Both the position numbers and the translations under genes were made by a program. A stretch of DNA of 48,396 bases from an uncultured Bacteroidota bacterium (GTDB lineage Bacteria; Bacteroidota; Bacteroidia; Chitinophagales; Chitinophagaceae): assembly GCA_903881585.1 (NCBI GenBank), contig CAIRTW010000191.1, positions 1 through 48,396 on the forward strand, read 5' to 3'. Below are positions 16,918 to 25,830 of this stretch, in pieces (position 1 is the first letter of the stretch; each line of letters starts with the position of its first letter). The notes beneath the pieces are model-generated. The model saw only the letters and a list, made by a program, of their open reading frames with translations, did no database searches and had not been told where the DNA came from.

Positions 16918-19071
16918 TTAATACCTGACATCCATTTCCTTAATCAGGTTGTCGGCATGGCCCATTTTATCTATCAGGAACAGGATAAAACGGATGTCGC
17001 AGACTATTGTTCTTTTATACTTTTTGTCGAAGGCTATGTCTCCGCTCATGGCTTCCCAGTTGCCATCGAATGCAGCACCTATCAGCTCGCCATTGGCATT
17101 CATGACTGGACTGCCAGAGTTACCGCCGGTAATGTCGTTGTTGGTTATAAAGCAGGTATGCAACGAACCATCTTTATCGGCATAGCGGCCATAATCCTTT
17201 GCTTTGTACAGGTCTATAAGTGATTGCGGCGCATCAAATTCATCACTGCCTGGCTTGTATTTGGCTATAAGGCCATCAAGAGTAGTGAAATAATTGCAGT
17301 GTACGCCGTCCTGCGGGTCGTAGCTGAGCACAGAGCCATAAGATATGCGCATGGTAGAGTTAGCATCAGGATAGGATAACTTATCCTTCTGCTGCTCCAT
17401 CAATTCATGTACATACTCCTTACTGAGCTCCGCCCTTTTGGAGCTAAACGCTTCTACTTTGGGCTGGTAGTTTTTAGTATAGTTTGTTACAAAACTGAGC
17501 GCATATTGCACTGCTGCGTCTTTCTTTAATTTACTAAAGGAAGGCGACTTACAAAATTCATTGAAGCTATTGCTATCGGCGAGGAAGGTGTGTGAGAATA
17601 CATAGTCCGTGTATTGGGTATATTGGCCGAGGCTTTTGTCGTCCTTATCTTTTATGATCTTGCTGGCATAAATATCGGGCAATTGATCTTTGGCAACATC
17701 CTGGTAAAAAAGGCGCGTCATTTCGGCAAACATTTCTTTATCGGTAGCCAGGTCATAAGTCTTTAAGGTTGCGCTATAGCCACTCTTAGCTATCCTGATG
17801 TACTTTGCCAGGGAATCGTCTGCCAGCTTGCCGTCGTTCCTTTCATACGCATCATACAGGGGTTTCATAGCAGTTGCCATCCTCGAAATGGACGGAGCAC
17901 GGAAACACTCGGTGAGGTAGGTAGTATGCTTTGCATATGGGGTGTAATCCTTGTACATAGCGGCAAATTTGCCCATGAGGCCGTCATTCATATTATTGGC
18001 ACGCTCCCATTTGGTAAACTCGGCTTCAGCAGCAGCTTTACTGCTGACCACATCGAGTCTTTTCAGCTGCTCCGTCTGCCCGATAAAGTATTTCCAGTAG
18101 TTGGCAATGCTTGAATAGCTGGAGGTGAGCTGTAAATAAGTAGCCTTATTCATGTCCATATGGCGGCGCATGATGGCAAGGCGCAGGTCGCGGCAGGTGA
18201 CGGTGGCTGGATTAGTTACGTTTATAGCAAGATCAACGCCATACGACACCTCGTACCGGTTTGTGCGGCCAGGGTAACCAAATATCATAGCATAGTCGCC
18301 CTCGTGTTCTCCTTTTGCAGATACAGGCAGGAATTTTCTTGGATGGTAGGGGACATTTTTGTCATTATATGGCTTGGGCTCATTATTCTCATCTGCGTAT
18401 ATACGGAACATGGAGAAGTCGGAAGTATGACGGGGCCACATCCAGTTGTCTGTATCTCCACCAAACTTACCTAACGACTTTGGGGGAGTACCTACCAATC
18501 TTACATCGGTATATCTTTTATAAATAAGCAGGAAAAATTGATTACCATTAAAGTAAGACCTTACATTGGCCACCAATTTACCTCTATTGGATTCCTTGTC
18601 TTCTATCTCTTTCCTTATGTCGTCAAATTTCTTATTGTATTCTTCGCCAGTGGCATTGCCCACCGCTGCTTTCACCTTATCGGTTACGTCTTCCATGCTT
18701 TGCAGGAACAGCGCCGTAACGCCTTGTGCCGGCAGTTCTTCTGTTAGATTATGTGCCCAGAAGCCATTGTCCAGCAGGTCGCGATCTACCGTGCTTAGGT
18801 TGGCTATGGCATCGTAACCACAGTGGTGATTGGTGAGCAGCAAGCCGTTGTCAGAGATCATCTCGGCGGTGCATCCGCCGCCAAACTGAAGAATCGCATC
18901 TTTGAGGCTGCTGTGATTGATACTGTAAAGATCGTCGGCAGTGAGGCGGAGGCCAAGGCGCTGCATCTCTTCATAGTTCTTTCCTATAAGCATAGGTATC
19001 CACATGCCCTCATCTGCACGGGCGCCGAACATCATCACAACTGCAATAAAAAGTAAAAATGATCTCTTCAT
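16918..19071 (-). CDS. S46 family dipeptidyl-peptidase (DPP7/DPP11 type)
   Basis: 717 aa with signal peptide (FLLFIAVVMMFGARA) followed at once by DEGMWIP, the standard S46 mature start. The catalytic triad is visible: His in TNHHCGYD (81-87), Asp in WPRHTSDFSMFRIY (about 220) and Ser652 in NDITGGNSGSPV. The family releases dipeptides from the N-terminus of peptides in the periplasm, supporting amino-acid-based growth. The residue 18 after the catalytic Ser is Gly (FDGNWEAMSGDI); from memory, DPP11 enzymes carry Arg there to accept Asp/Glu at P1, so a DPP7-like preference for hydrophobic P1 is more likely. Length and motifs are intact. Confidence 0.93.
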   Translation of the reverse strand: MKRSFLLFIAVVMMFGARADEGMWIPMLIGKNYEEMQRLGLRLTADDLYSINHSSLKDAILQFGGGCTAEMISDNGLLLTNHHCGYDAIANLSTVDRDLLDNGFWAHNLTEELPAQGVTALFLQSMEDVTDKVKAAVGNATGEEYNKKFDDIRKEIEDKESNRGKLVANVRSYFNGNQFFLLIYKRYTDVRLVGTPPKSLGKFGGDTDNWMWPRHTSDFSMFRIYADENNEPKPYNDKNVPYHPRKFLPVSAKGEHEGDYAMIFGYPGRTNRYEVSYGVDLAINVTNPATVTCRDLRLAIMRRHMDMNKATYLQLTSSYSSIANYWKYFIGQTEQLKRLDVVSSKAAAEAEFTKWERANNMNDGLMGKFAAMYKDYTPYAKHTTYLTECFRAPSISRMATAMKPLYDAYERNDGKLADDSLAKYIRIAKSGYSATLKTYDLATDKEMFAEMTRLFYQDVAKDQLPDIYASKIIKDKDDKSLGQYTQYTDYVFSHTFLADSNSFNEFCKSPSFSKLKKDAAVQYALSFVTNYTKNYQPKVEAFSSKRAELSKEYVHELMEQQKDKLSYPDANSTMRISYGSVLSYDPQDGVHCNYFTTLDGLIAKYKPGSDEFDAPQSLIDLYKAKDYGRYADKDGSLHTCFITNNDITGGNSGSPVMNANGELIGAAFDGNWEAMSGDIAFDKKYKRTIVCDIRFILFLIDKMGHADNLIKEMDVRY

Positions 19072-19152
19072 CTGGAATATGTTTTTTTTAAGGAGGTAAA
19101 AGTAAGGTTACAAATTGGTTTATTGTACTGTAAGCCGGAGATCTTAAATGAA

Positions 19153-19181
19153 ATAGCCCCCGCATTGGCTGCGGGGGCTAT
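19153..19181. terminator. Strong GC-rich hairpin
   Basis: Perfect 12-bp arms ATAGCCCCCGCA (19153-19164) and TGCGGGGGCTAT (19170-19181). It lies downstream of the 19201-19506 gene on the - strand. A clean T-run is missing on that strand, so it may end transcription only weakly. Confidence 0.7.
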
Positions 19182-19200
19182 CATTAAGTTTTAATATTGA

Positions 19201-19506
19201 TTAATACCAGAAATCATGGTACTCATAGCCATGTACATGCTGCCATTCTTTCCTTTCACTCTTCCAGCTTTTCTTATAAGCTTTGCGCTGCTTCCTTGCA
19301 GCTGCGTAGGGCCTGTCCTGCCACATTTTTTTGTGCATTTTGAACTCTTTCCTGTCTGCCTTCCAGTCTTTTCTCCAAGCCCTTGAGCAATGAAAGTCTT
19401 TACACTCTTTTGAGTCTTTTGAGTCTTCTGATTTAGGATCGTGTGCAAAAGCGCTGGTAACGCTCAACATCAGGAAAGCTAAGAAGGTAAGTAGGATGTT
19501 TTTCAT
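19201..19506 (-). CDS. Small secreted Lys/Trp-rich protein
   Basis: 101 aa with a clear signal peptide (MKNILLTFLAFLMLSVTSAFA, then HDPK). The mature part is very basic with repeating charged-aromatic pairs (RAWRKDWKADRKEF, KKMWQDR, KKSWKSERKEW) and ends in an aromatic GYEYHDFWY. Two Cys lie near the mature N-terminus. The likely structure is an amphipathic helix exported to the periplasm or surface. No family is recognised. It shares character, though not clear sequence identity, with the next gene at 19677. Confidence 0.75.
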   Translation of the reverse strand: MKNILLTFLAFLMLSVTSAFAHDPKSEDSKDSKECKDFHCSRAWRKDWKADRKEFKMHKKMWQDRPYAAARKQRKAYKKSWKSERKEWQHVHGYEYHDFWY

Positions 19507-19676
19507 AATTTTTTTAGTGTGTTTGTGGCAGCAAGGTAGAAAAATAATTTCTTATGACATAATAATATTGCAAAAAAGTTAAAAAATATTTTTTGCCCCC
19601 TGGATCTATGCTTACCTTTTAAATAGTAAAGCTAAAAAACCGGGGTAAAAAATATTTTATTGAAGCATAGCCGCCA

Positions 19677-19898
19677 CTACTTGTGCATTTCTTCTTTCAT
19701 ATTGCTTTTGTCTTCCTTTTTTACGGCCTTTTCTTTTTTCTTATCGGCCTTGCGCTCACTGCCATGGTATTCTTTCTTCGCCATTTTGTGCTCTTTCTTT
19801 ACACTTTTATGGTCTTTCTTGTCTGCTTTTGGGCCTTCCTGCGCAAACGCAGCTGAAGTAAAGAACGCTAACATTGCTACTACTAAATACTTTTTCAT
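19677..19898 (-). CDS. Small secreted Lys-rich protein
   Basis: 73 aa with a signal peptide (MKKYLVVAMLAFFTSAAFA, then QEGPK). The mature 54 residues are dominated by Lys and Glu/Asp with spaced His (KKDHKSVKKEHKMAKKEYHG), probably one long charged helix. It sits about 170 bp upstream (on the - strand) of the Lys/Trp-rich gene. Low complexity prevents a family call; metal or polyanion binding is only a guess from composition. Confidence 0.7.
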   Translation of the reverse strand: MKKYLVVAMLAFFTSAAFAQEGPKADKKDHKSVKKEHKMAKKEYHGSERKADKKKEKAVKKEDKSNMKEEMHK

Positions 19899-19993
19899 GA
19901 TATTTTTTTAATGTGAAAACTAATAACTCACGTGAATTTAGCTAAAAATCGTGCCGGGAGGCCGAATGACCAACTGAGCCTGAAATAAAAAAA

Positions 19994-20596
19994 TTACAGG
20001 AAAGAAAATGCCAATTGTATAAGCCCGATAACAAAGCCAAGTACACCGCCTATGATCTCAATAAACTTAAATTCTTTTTTCATCACGGATTGCAATATCT
20101 CTTCCAGCTTATCAGACGAAAAATTAGATACTTTTTCCGTAACCATTTTCTCAATGTCTATTCTTTCGCTGAGTGAGTCGGTGTATTGGTGGATGATCTC
20201 CGGCAGCAGCAGCGCTATTTCTTCCATCATGCCTTCTTTTATTTTCTGCATGGTGCCGTCGCCTACAAACATCGATATGATGGGCATCTTTTCTTTTAGC
20301 TTTACCTGTAGAAAATTGTCGAGATGTTTTTCGATGGTAGGGTTAAGGCCCTTTAGCATTTCCGGGTCCTTTAGCTGTTCTGCGATCTCGCTGAAATGGA
20401 TCAGTTCCTTCGCGACCACGCTGCCGAGTTTCTCTGCCACCTGCCGCTGCCGCTTGGGGAAAATACCTTGTATCGTAATACCCAGGAAACGCACAGGGTT
20501 ACGAGGGTGAAACAACATATAAATAGCGATCCACGTAGTAAACCAACCTGTAAATGCAGCAATAAACGGCTGCAGCCAAAACATTATAGTATTCAT
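19994..20596 (-). CDS. DUF445 family membrane protein
   Basis: 200 aa starting MNTIMFWLQPFIAAFTGWFTTW. The N-terminal membrane segment with WIAIYMLFHPRNPVRFLGI and QGIFPKRQRQVAEKLGSVVA is diagnostic of DUF445. A coiled helical middle and a C-terminal hydrophobic segment (IGGVLGFVIGLIQLAFSFL) follow. It is a short, single-module version of a family often twice this size. The open frame extends far upstream on this strand, but that part overlaps the divergent dehydrogenase gene antisense and is not credible. Function is unknown. Confidence 0.85.
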   Translation of the reverse strand: MNTIMFWLQPFIAAFTGWFTTWIAIYMLFHPRNPVRFLGITIQGIFPKRQRQVAEKLGSVVAKELIHFSEIAEQLKDPEMLKGLNPTIEKHLDNFLQVKLKEKMPIISMFVGDGTMQKIKEGMMEEIALLLPEIIHQYTDSLSERIDIEKMVTEKVSNFSSDKLEEILQSVMKKEFKFIEIIGGVLGFVIGLIQLAFSFL

Positions 20597-20693
20597 ATAT
20601 TGGCGAAAATAGATCAAAAACTGCAAAACCGTAATTTGCAATAATCCATCTGTCGGTTTGATTTTTCTTTTAACTTTAGCAAAACAACACACC

Positions 20694-21542
20694 ATGATAG
20701 CATTTATTGGAACAGGGCTTTTAGGATCGAATTTTACGAAGGCTTTAATTAAAAAGGGGGAGACCGTGCATGTTTGGAACCGCACCGCGGCAAAAGCCAA
20801 AGCGCTGGAAGCAGATGGCGCAAAGGCTTTTGACAATGTTGCAGATGCGGTGAGGGGCGCAAAGCGGATACACCTGACACTAAAGGATGATGCTGCTGTA
20901 AACGAAGTATTGGAAAAAGCCCACTTGGGTTTTGAACCCGACGCTATTATTATAGACCACAGCACAACTTCTGCCGGCGGCGCAGCTGAACGAACAGAAA
21001 TATGGAAAAAACGGGGATACACCTACCTGCACGCGCCCGTGTTTATGGGGCCTGGTAATGCGCTGGAAAGCACGGGAACTATGATGGTATCTGGCGACCA
21101 GGAGGTGATAAGCAAGATAGAGCCGGAACTGGCGAAGATGACGGGTAAGGTGCTCAACTTTGGCATTACCACCAATAAAGCAGCCGGAATAAAGCTCATC
21201 GGCAATCTCTTTCTAATAGCCATGACGGCCGGGCTTGCGGATACGCTGAGCCTTGCTAAAACACTGGGTATATCTATAGATGAGGTGTCACAATTATTTG
21301 GGACATGGAATCCCGGAGCTATGTTGCCGATGCGCCTGAAAAAGATGACCAGCAATACTTTCGATCAGCCGACATGGGAGCTAAACATGGCCCGCAAAGA
21401 TGCCGGACTGATGATACAGGAAGCTCTGCGGGGTGGGGCACCACTGGCGGTTATACCTGCCATAGCCAGTGAAATGGATAAATGGATAGCTAAAGGTTTT
21501 GGAGATAATGACTGGACGGTGATAGCGAAGGATGCGGTGTAG
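20694..21542 (+). CDS. NAD(P)-dependent beta-hydroxyacid dehydrogenase (3-hydroxyisobutyrate dehydrogenase-like)
   Basis: 282 aa starting MIAFIGTGLLGSNFTKALIKKG, a Rossmann dinucleotide-binding loop GTGLLG at residues 6-11. The family signature DHSTTSAGGAAERTEIW (substrate binding) and the catalytic lysine region NKAAGIKLIGNLFLIA follow in order. HVWNRTAAKAKAL after the first beta strand has Asn-Arg, favouring NADP. Likely substrates are 3-hydroxyisobutyrate, succinic-semialdehyde or glyoxylate-type compounds; the sequence does not decide. The internal ATG is chosen because the motif begins there; a TAACTTTA box at 20671-20678 lies 15 nt upstream. Confidence 0.88.
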   Translation: MIAFIGTGLLGSNFTKALIKKGETVHVWNRTAAKAKALEADGAKAFDNVADAVRGAKRIHLTLKDDAAVNEVLEKAHLGFEPDAIIIDHSTTSAGGAAERTEIWKKRGYTYLHAPVFMGPGNALESTGTMMVSGDQEVISKIEPELAKMTGKVLNFGITTNKAAGIKLIGNLFLIAMTAGLADTLSLAKTLGISIDEVSQLFGTWNPGAMLPMRLKKMTSNTFDQPTWELNMARKDAGLMIQEALRGGAPLAVIPAIASEMDKWIAKGFGDNDWTVIAKDAV

Positions 21543-21552
21543 TACTGATCCT

Positions 21553-21619
21553 ACAAGTCTTTCAGACTTGTCATTGTCCTAAATAAGTAGGAGACGTTGC
21601 ACTGCAACGTCTCCTACTT
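21553..21619. repeat. Two adjacent palindromes between convergent genes
   Basis: The first is ACAAGTCT (21553-21560) and AGACTTGT (21564-21571). The second has perfect 17-bp arms AAGTAGGAGACGTTGCA (21585-21601) and TGCAACGTCTCCTACTT (21603-21619) around one base. The core GACGTTGCACTGCAACGTC recurs with one change at 43864-43882. They may end both convergent transcripts, but the recurrence suggests a dispersed repeat. Confidence 0.8.
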
Positions 21620-21639
21620 GAGTTTATATAAGACTGTCG

Positions 21640-23220
21640 CTAATGCATGGCCTCCGCCAGTTCTTCTTTCTTAGGCGGTTTACCGTCTTTTACCATTAGC
21701 ATAAAGGGGATGCATATCAGGAAGAGTATGCCAAGGTATAAGAACACATCCATGTATGACAGCACGGCTACCTGCTTGCCCACCATGTATTCCAGACTTT
21801 GATAGGCTGCTTTAAGGGCCTGGTCGGGCGGTTGGCCGTGTCCGATATTGCTACGCTGAATAGCCTGTACACGCTGCTGTACCACAGGGTTATCATACTG
21901 CATTTTAGAAACGAGGTCATTGCGGTGTACCATGTTTTGGGTAGCCATGAATGTAGTGATAAGCGCCACTCCGAATGAGCCTCCCAGCTGCCGCATCATG
22001 CCCGTAAAGGCCGCACCCTGTCCTATCTGCTGGCCTTTAAGTGTGGACAACGACAGTGCAGTAATGGGTATGAACAGCATACCGAGGCCAAATCCACGCA
22101 GTATCAGCATCCAGAAAAATGCATCCTTGCTGGTATCAGGGGTTAATATATTATATCCCCAGAAGCTATAGAGAAAAAATATGAGCATACCTCCGGCTAC
22201 GAGGTATTGTTTCTTCACTCCTTTCTGCAGCAGCTGACCTATTATGGGCATCATAAACGCCGTAGTGAGGGCGGCAGGTATCATTAGCGCTCCCGCCTGC
22301 TGGGCAGTCCAGCCAAGTATGCTTTGCGTATATAGCGGGATTATGAAAGTAGAGCCATAGAGGCCAAAACCAAGAATAAAGGACAAAATAGTACCCACTC
22401 TCAGGTTGCCGTTTTTCAATACTCTTAGCTCTACTATGGGGTGTTCTGCGGTAAGCTCCCGCCAGATAAAGAAAAAGAATCCCAATACGGTAGTCACAGT
22501 GAGTGCTGTGATCAAGGGGCTTGCGAACCAATCGTCTTCCTGCCCGCGTTCTAATACATATTGCAATGATCCTACAGAAATGGCCAGCAATGCTATACCT
22601 ATCCAGTCCACATCTTTTGCTTTTTTCTTTTCAGCATATTTGGGGCTTCTCACAAATTGCAGCGTGAGTATAGTTGCGATAATACCGATAGGGATATTGA
22701 TATAAAATATGTATGGCCAGGAGAAATGCTCTACAATATATCCACCCAATGGCGGGCCTAATGTAGGGCCTATGATAACGCCCAAGCCGTAGATAGCCTG
22801 TGCCATGCCACGCTTCTCAGGCGGGTAGCTTTCAGTGATTATTGTTTGTGAAGTAACAAGCAAAGCACCCCCTCCCAGTCCCTGGCAGAAACGGAAGAAC
22901 ACAAGCTGCCATATACCATCTGCATTTCCGCAAAGGAAGGAGAATACAGTAAAGATCATTATAGATGCAGCAAAGTAATTCCTTCTTCCAAACTGTGCAG
23001 AGAGCCAGCTGGTCATGGGTACTATGATCACATTACCTATTGCGTAGGCAGTGATCACCCAGCCAATTTCATTGAGGGTTGCGCCCATATTGCCCTTCAT
23101 ATCATTGAGCGCCACGTTCACAATGGTCGTATCCACTATTTCCAGCAGCGCACAAAATATCGCTGTGACCGTTATGATCACACGCCTGGGCCCGTATTCT
23201 ACTAATGATTCGTGTTGCAT
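21640..23220 (-). CDS. DHA2-family MFS drug efflux transporter (EmrB-like)
   Basis: 526 aa with about 14 hydrophobic segments, the DHA2 layout. It has the inner-membrane drug/proton antiporter motifs: IVNVALNDMKGNMGATLNEIGWVITAY near the first helices (the D and N positions of motif D1), the FGRR loop, and GLGVIIGPTLGPPLGGYI, the motif C antiporter signature. It works with the periplasmic adaptor and TolC encoded upstream in the same operon to pump toxic compounds straight outside. It is the last gene of the tetR-tolC-emrA-emrB operon, 64 bp behind the adaptor. Confidence 0.93.
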   Translation of the reverse strand: MQHESLVEYGPRRVIITVTAIFCALLEIVDTTIVNVALNDMKGNMGATLNEIGWVITAYAIGNVIIVPMTSWLSAQFGRRNYFAASIMIFTVFSFLCGNADGIWQLVFFRFCQGLGGGALLVTSQTIITESYPPEKRGMAQAIYGLGVIIGPTLGPPLGGYIVEHFSWPYIFYINIPIGIIATILTLQFVRSPKYAEKKKAKDVDWIGIALLAISVGSLQYVLERGQEDDWFASPLITALTVTTVLGFFFFIWRELTAEHPIVELRVLKNGNLRVGTILSFILGFGLYGSTFIIPLYTQSILGWTAQQAGALMIPAALTTAFMMPIIGQLLQKGVKKQYLVAGGMLIFFLYSFWGYNILTPDTSKDAFFWMLILRGFGLGMLFIPITALSLSTLKGQQIGQGAAFTGMMRQLGGSFGVALITTFMATQNMVHRNDLVSKMQYDNPVVQQRVQAIQRSNIGHGQPPDQALKAAYQSLEYMVGKQVAVLSYMDVFLYLGILFLICIPFMLMVKDGKPPKKEELAEAMH

Positions 23221-23225
23221 ATTAT

Positions 23226-23257
23226 AGTCGTAAGTCGTTAGTCATAAGTCGTAAGTC
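23226..23257. repeat. Heptamer tandem repeat (AGTCGTA)n
   Basis: AGTCGTA, AGTCGTT, AGTCATA, AGTCGTA and a partial AGTC lie in perfect 7-nt register between the adaptor and transporter genes of the efflux operon. The unit length equals that of the unrelated repeat at 3974. Confidence 0.8.
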
Positions 23258-23284
23258 CGCGAGTAACGTTCTTGTTTGAGGCAT

Positions 23285-24448
23285 TTAGTCTAAATGTACA
23301 TCAACATTCACGTTCATGCCGGGGCGCAGGTTTTTTAACAGAGGGTCGTTACCGGTCAGCTCTATTTTCACAGGCAGGCGCTGCACTACTTTCACGAAGT
23401 TGCCCGAGGCGTTGTCTGGCGGCAGCAGTGCAAAACGGGAGCCAGTGGCCGGAGAGAAAGAAGACACTTTTGCTTCAATATCATGGCTGGGCCATGCGTC
23501 AACATGGATGATCACTTTCTGACCCTCGCGCATTTTTTCCAACTGTGTTTCTTTGAAATTGGCTACAACCCATGGATTTGTATCCAGCACCACATTGAAC
23601 AGCGCTTGTCCTGTTGTCAGGAATTGCCCGATCTGCACATTTACTTTAGATATAACGCCATCTTCAGGCGCCACTATCACAGTGTATGAAAGGTTAAGCA
23701 TTACATTGTCAAGATCGGCCTGGCGTTGCTGTATGGTTGCGTTCGCAACGCTGATCTGCTGTGTGGAAGCGTTGCTCTGTGAGTTCGCAGCATTAGTCTG
23801 GCGCGATGCGGCATTTTTCTGGTCGGTAAGCACCTGCAGCTGGCGCTCTGCAGTTTGCTTTGCAGCTTCTGCCTGCTCATACTGCTGCTGGGTGATGGTG
23901 TGGTCTTTTATTAGGTTGGCATAGCGGTCATAATCCTGTGTGGCACGGCGCAGGGTTACTTTAGCCGACTCTATCTGTGCATCAGCGGTCGATACATTTG
24001 CCTCATAGGTTGCAACATTTGCCCTTGACACACTGGTGTTGGCATTCACAACGCTGAGGTTGCTCTTAGCTGCTGCGAGGGCAGCCTGCGCCTGTTCCAG
24101 CTGTATCTCCTCGGTGCGGCTATCCAGGATAACCAGCGTATCGCCTTTCTTTACTTTCTGGTTGTCTTTAACGCGCACTTCGGTCACATAGCCTGAGATG
24201 CGTGGTATCACCGGGCTTATGTTAGCCTCTACCTGTGCATCATCGGTTTCTTCATGGTGCTGTGCGTGGATATACTTGGTAACTCCGAATGTGCCGCCAC
24301 CGAGGACCAATATGATAAGCGCTATCATGAAGCCTTTGCTCGTCTTTTTAGGCGGTTCCGGCTGCTGGTGGTGATGTTTTTTATGGCCTTCGTGTGGCTG
24401 TTGTGGCGCTGTGCTGTTAGTTTCGTTGGTTTCGTTTGTTTGTGACAT
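23285..24448 (-). CDS. HlyD/EmrA-type periplasmic adaptor protein
   Basis: 387 aa. A His-rich cytosolic tail (HEGHKKHHHQQ) precedes one membrane anchor (GFMIALIILVLGGGTFGVTKYI, about 38-59). The lipoyl-type half (VIPRISGYVTEVRVKDNQKVKKGDTLVILD), a long alpha-hairpin rich in Ala/Gln (about 115-245), the second lipoyl half (IVAPEDGVISKVNVQIGQFL) and a beta-barrel domain follow. It links the inner-membrane pump to TolC. The His-rich tail is unusual and could bind metal. Confidence 0.92.
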   Translation of the reverse strand: MSQTNETNETNSTAPQQPHEGHKKHHHQQPEPPKKTSKGFMIALIILVLGGGTFGVTKYIHAQHHEETDDAQVEANISPVIPRISGYVTEVRVKDNQKVKKGDTLVILDSRTEEIQLEQAQAALAAAKSNLSVVNANTSVSRANVATYEANVSTADAQIESAKVTLRRATQDYDRYANLIKDHTITQQQYEQAEAAKQTAERQLQVLTDQKNAASRQTNAANSQSNASTQQISVANATIQQRQADLDNVMLNLSYTVIVAPEDGVISKVNVQIGQFLTTGQALFNVVLDTNPWVVANFKETQLEKMREGQKVIIHVDAWPSHDIEAKVSSFSPATGSRFALLPPDNASGNFVKVVQRLPVKIELTGNDPLLKNLRPGMNVNVDVHLD

Positions 24449-24507
24449 GACTTACTTTTTTATGAATGAGATAAAATTATTTTATAAATTGTTCTTGTTT
24501 TTTGCTT

Positions 24508-25830
24508 TTATTTGATCAGCATTCCTGCCGTTTGTTGTAGTTTTTTATAAGCTACCAGTGCATCTGCTTTCGACAGCAGGCTGCTGAGCTGTGCCTGGAG
24601 CTGCGCAACATCAGCTTCCAGAAGGTCGGTGGTGGTTACCAGGCTGTTGTCGTATTTGTTTTTGGTTATGCGGTAGTTTTCCACGGCCTGTGCCATTGCT
24701 TTATTATAAACATCGATTTTCTTCAGGCTGAGAATATAATTCTGGTAAGACTGTGTGACCTCCAGCCGCACCCTGTCGGACAATATGCTTTCATTGGCTT
24801 GTATCTGGTGAAGCCTTGCATTGGCCTGTGCTACTTTAGCGCCGGTCTTCCACAATGCACCAAAGTTGTATGACAAGCCAAGACCAATATTTAACGCGTC
24901 ATTAATGGTCAATAAGTTTGGAATGTCTGCTGCTATGACGCCACCGGTAATTGCGATACCGGGATAATATTCTCCCTTAGTGGCTTTTATACCAGCAGTG
25001 GCCGCTTTTTCGCGAAAAGAAAGAGACGCAATGTCTTTACGGTTTTGGTGGGCTGTTTCTTCCCACTGCACAAGGCTACCCGGATCGGCTATATGAAAGC
25101 CGGAAGTATCAGGGTTTACCTCGGTGCCCTGGGGCAGGCCGAGCATAAGATTCACATTGGTGTAAGTGATCTGGAGGTCACTCTCTGCTTCCAGCAGCGT
25201 AAGCTCTACGTTGGATTCCTGCAGCTGCACCTTTAAGAGGTCGTTGCGGGCCATCAATCCGTTTTTCTCCAGATTAGAGAAATCCGTTACCCGCTGCTGC
25301 TGCTGTTTCAGGTTCTCTTTTACAAGCCCTACATATTCACGCGCTTTGAAGAGTGCGCTGAATGCACTGGCTGTGTTCATGATCACTTCTTCCTTATCTG
25401 TTTCCACATCGAGCTTTGCCGCCTGCTCCAGGCATTTTGCAGATTCCACACCGTATTTTATGCGCAGGCCGGAAAAAACAGGTAGGGAAGCATTTAATAT
25501 TCCATATGCCGCCTCGTTTACCTTTATAGCAGGGGCGCTGCCGCCAGACCCACTACCGAGCTTTACTTTCAGGTCTACTGTTGGGTTATTGAGTCGCATG
25601 TAGGCCCCTGTTAACTTTGCGTCCGGCAAGTGATTGTTCCACGCCTCTTTTGCAGCGCCTACGGCGTCATCAACCTTCGCATTGTCCACCTTCAACTGTC
25701 CGCTGTTTTTCAGGCTCATTTCTATGGCCTGGTCCAGCGTCAGTGTTTTAGCGTTTTGGGCATTCGCTGCAAATCCTGAAAGGATCGCCAGGGATAAAAT
25801 GCCTGTTTTGAGATATTGTCTATGCTTCAT
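24508..25830 (-). CDS. TolC family outer-membrane efflux protein
   Basis: 440 aa with a signal peptide (ILSLAILSGFAANA, then QNAKTLTLDQAIEMSLKNS). Two internally similar halves of long coiled helices surround the barrel strands (LTGAYMRLNNP and SYNFGALWKTG with AQANARLHQIQANESIL), the trimeric channel architecture. It gives the exit duct for the EmrAB-like pair. Its start codon overlaps the end of the tetR gene by 11 nt, so regulator and channel are translationally coupled. Confidence 0.92.
   Translation of the reverse strand: MKHRQYLKTGILSLAILSGFAANAQNAKTLTLDQAIEMSLKNSGQLKVDNAKVDDAVGAAKEAWNNHLPDAKLTGAYMRLNNPTVDLKVKLGSGSGGSAPAIKVNEAAYGILNASLPVFSGLRIKYGVESAKCLEQAAKLDVETDKEEVIMNTASAFSALFKAREYVGLVKENLKQQQQRVTDFSNLEKNGLMARNDLLKVQLQESNVELTLLEAESDLQITYTNVNLMLGLPQGTEVNPDTSGFHIADPGSLVQWEETAHQNRKDIASLSFREKAATAGIKATKGEYYPGIAITGGVIAADIPNLLTINDALNIGLGLSYNFGALWKTGAKVAQANARLHQIQANESILSDRVRLEVTQSYQNYILSLKKIDVYNKAMAQAVENYRITKNKYDNSLVTTTDLLEADVAQLQAQLSSLLSKADALVAYKKLQQTAGMLIK

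Noticed and set aside
20597-21022. N-terminal extension of the DUF445 protein to 342 residues
   Set aside because: The extension is antisense to the dehydrogenase gene, is Ser/Ala/Phe-rich shadow sequence and precedes a perfect family N-terminus at 20596.
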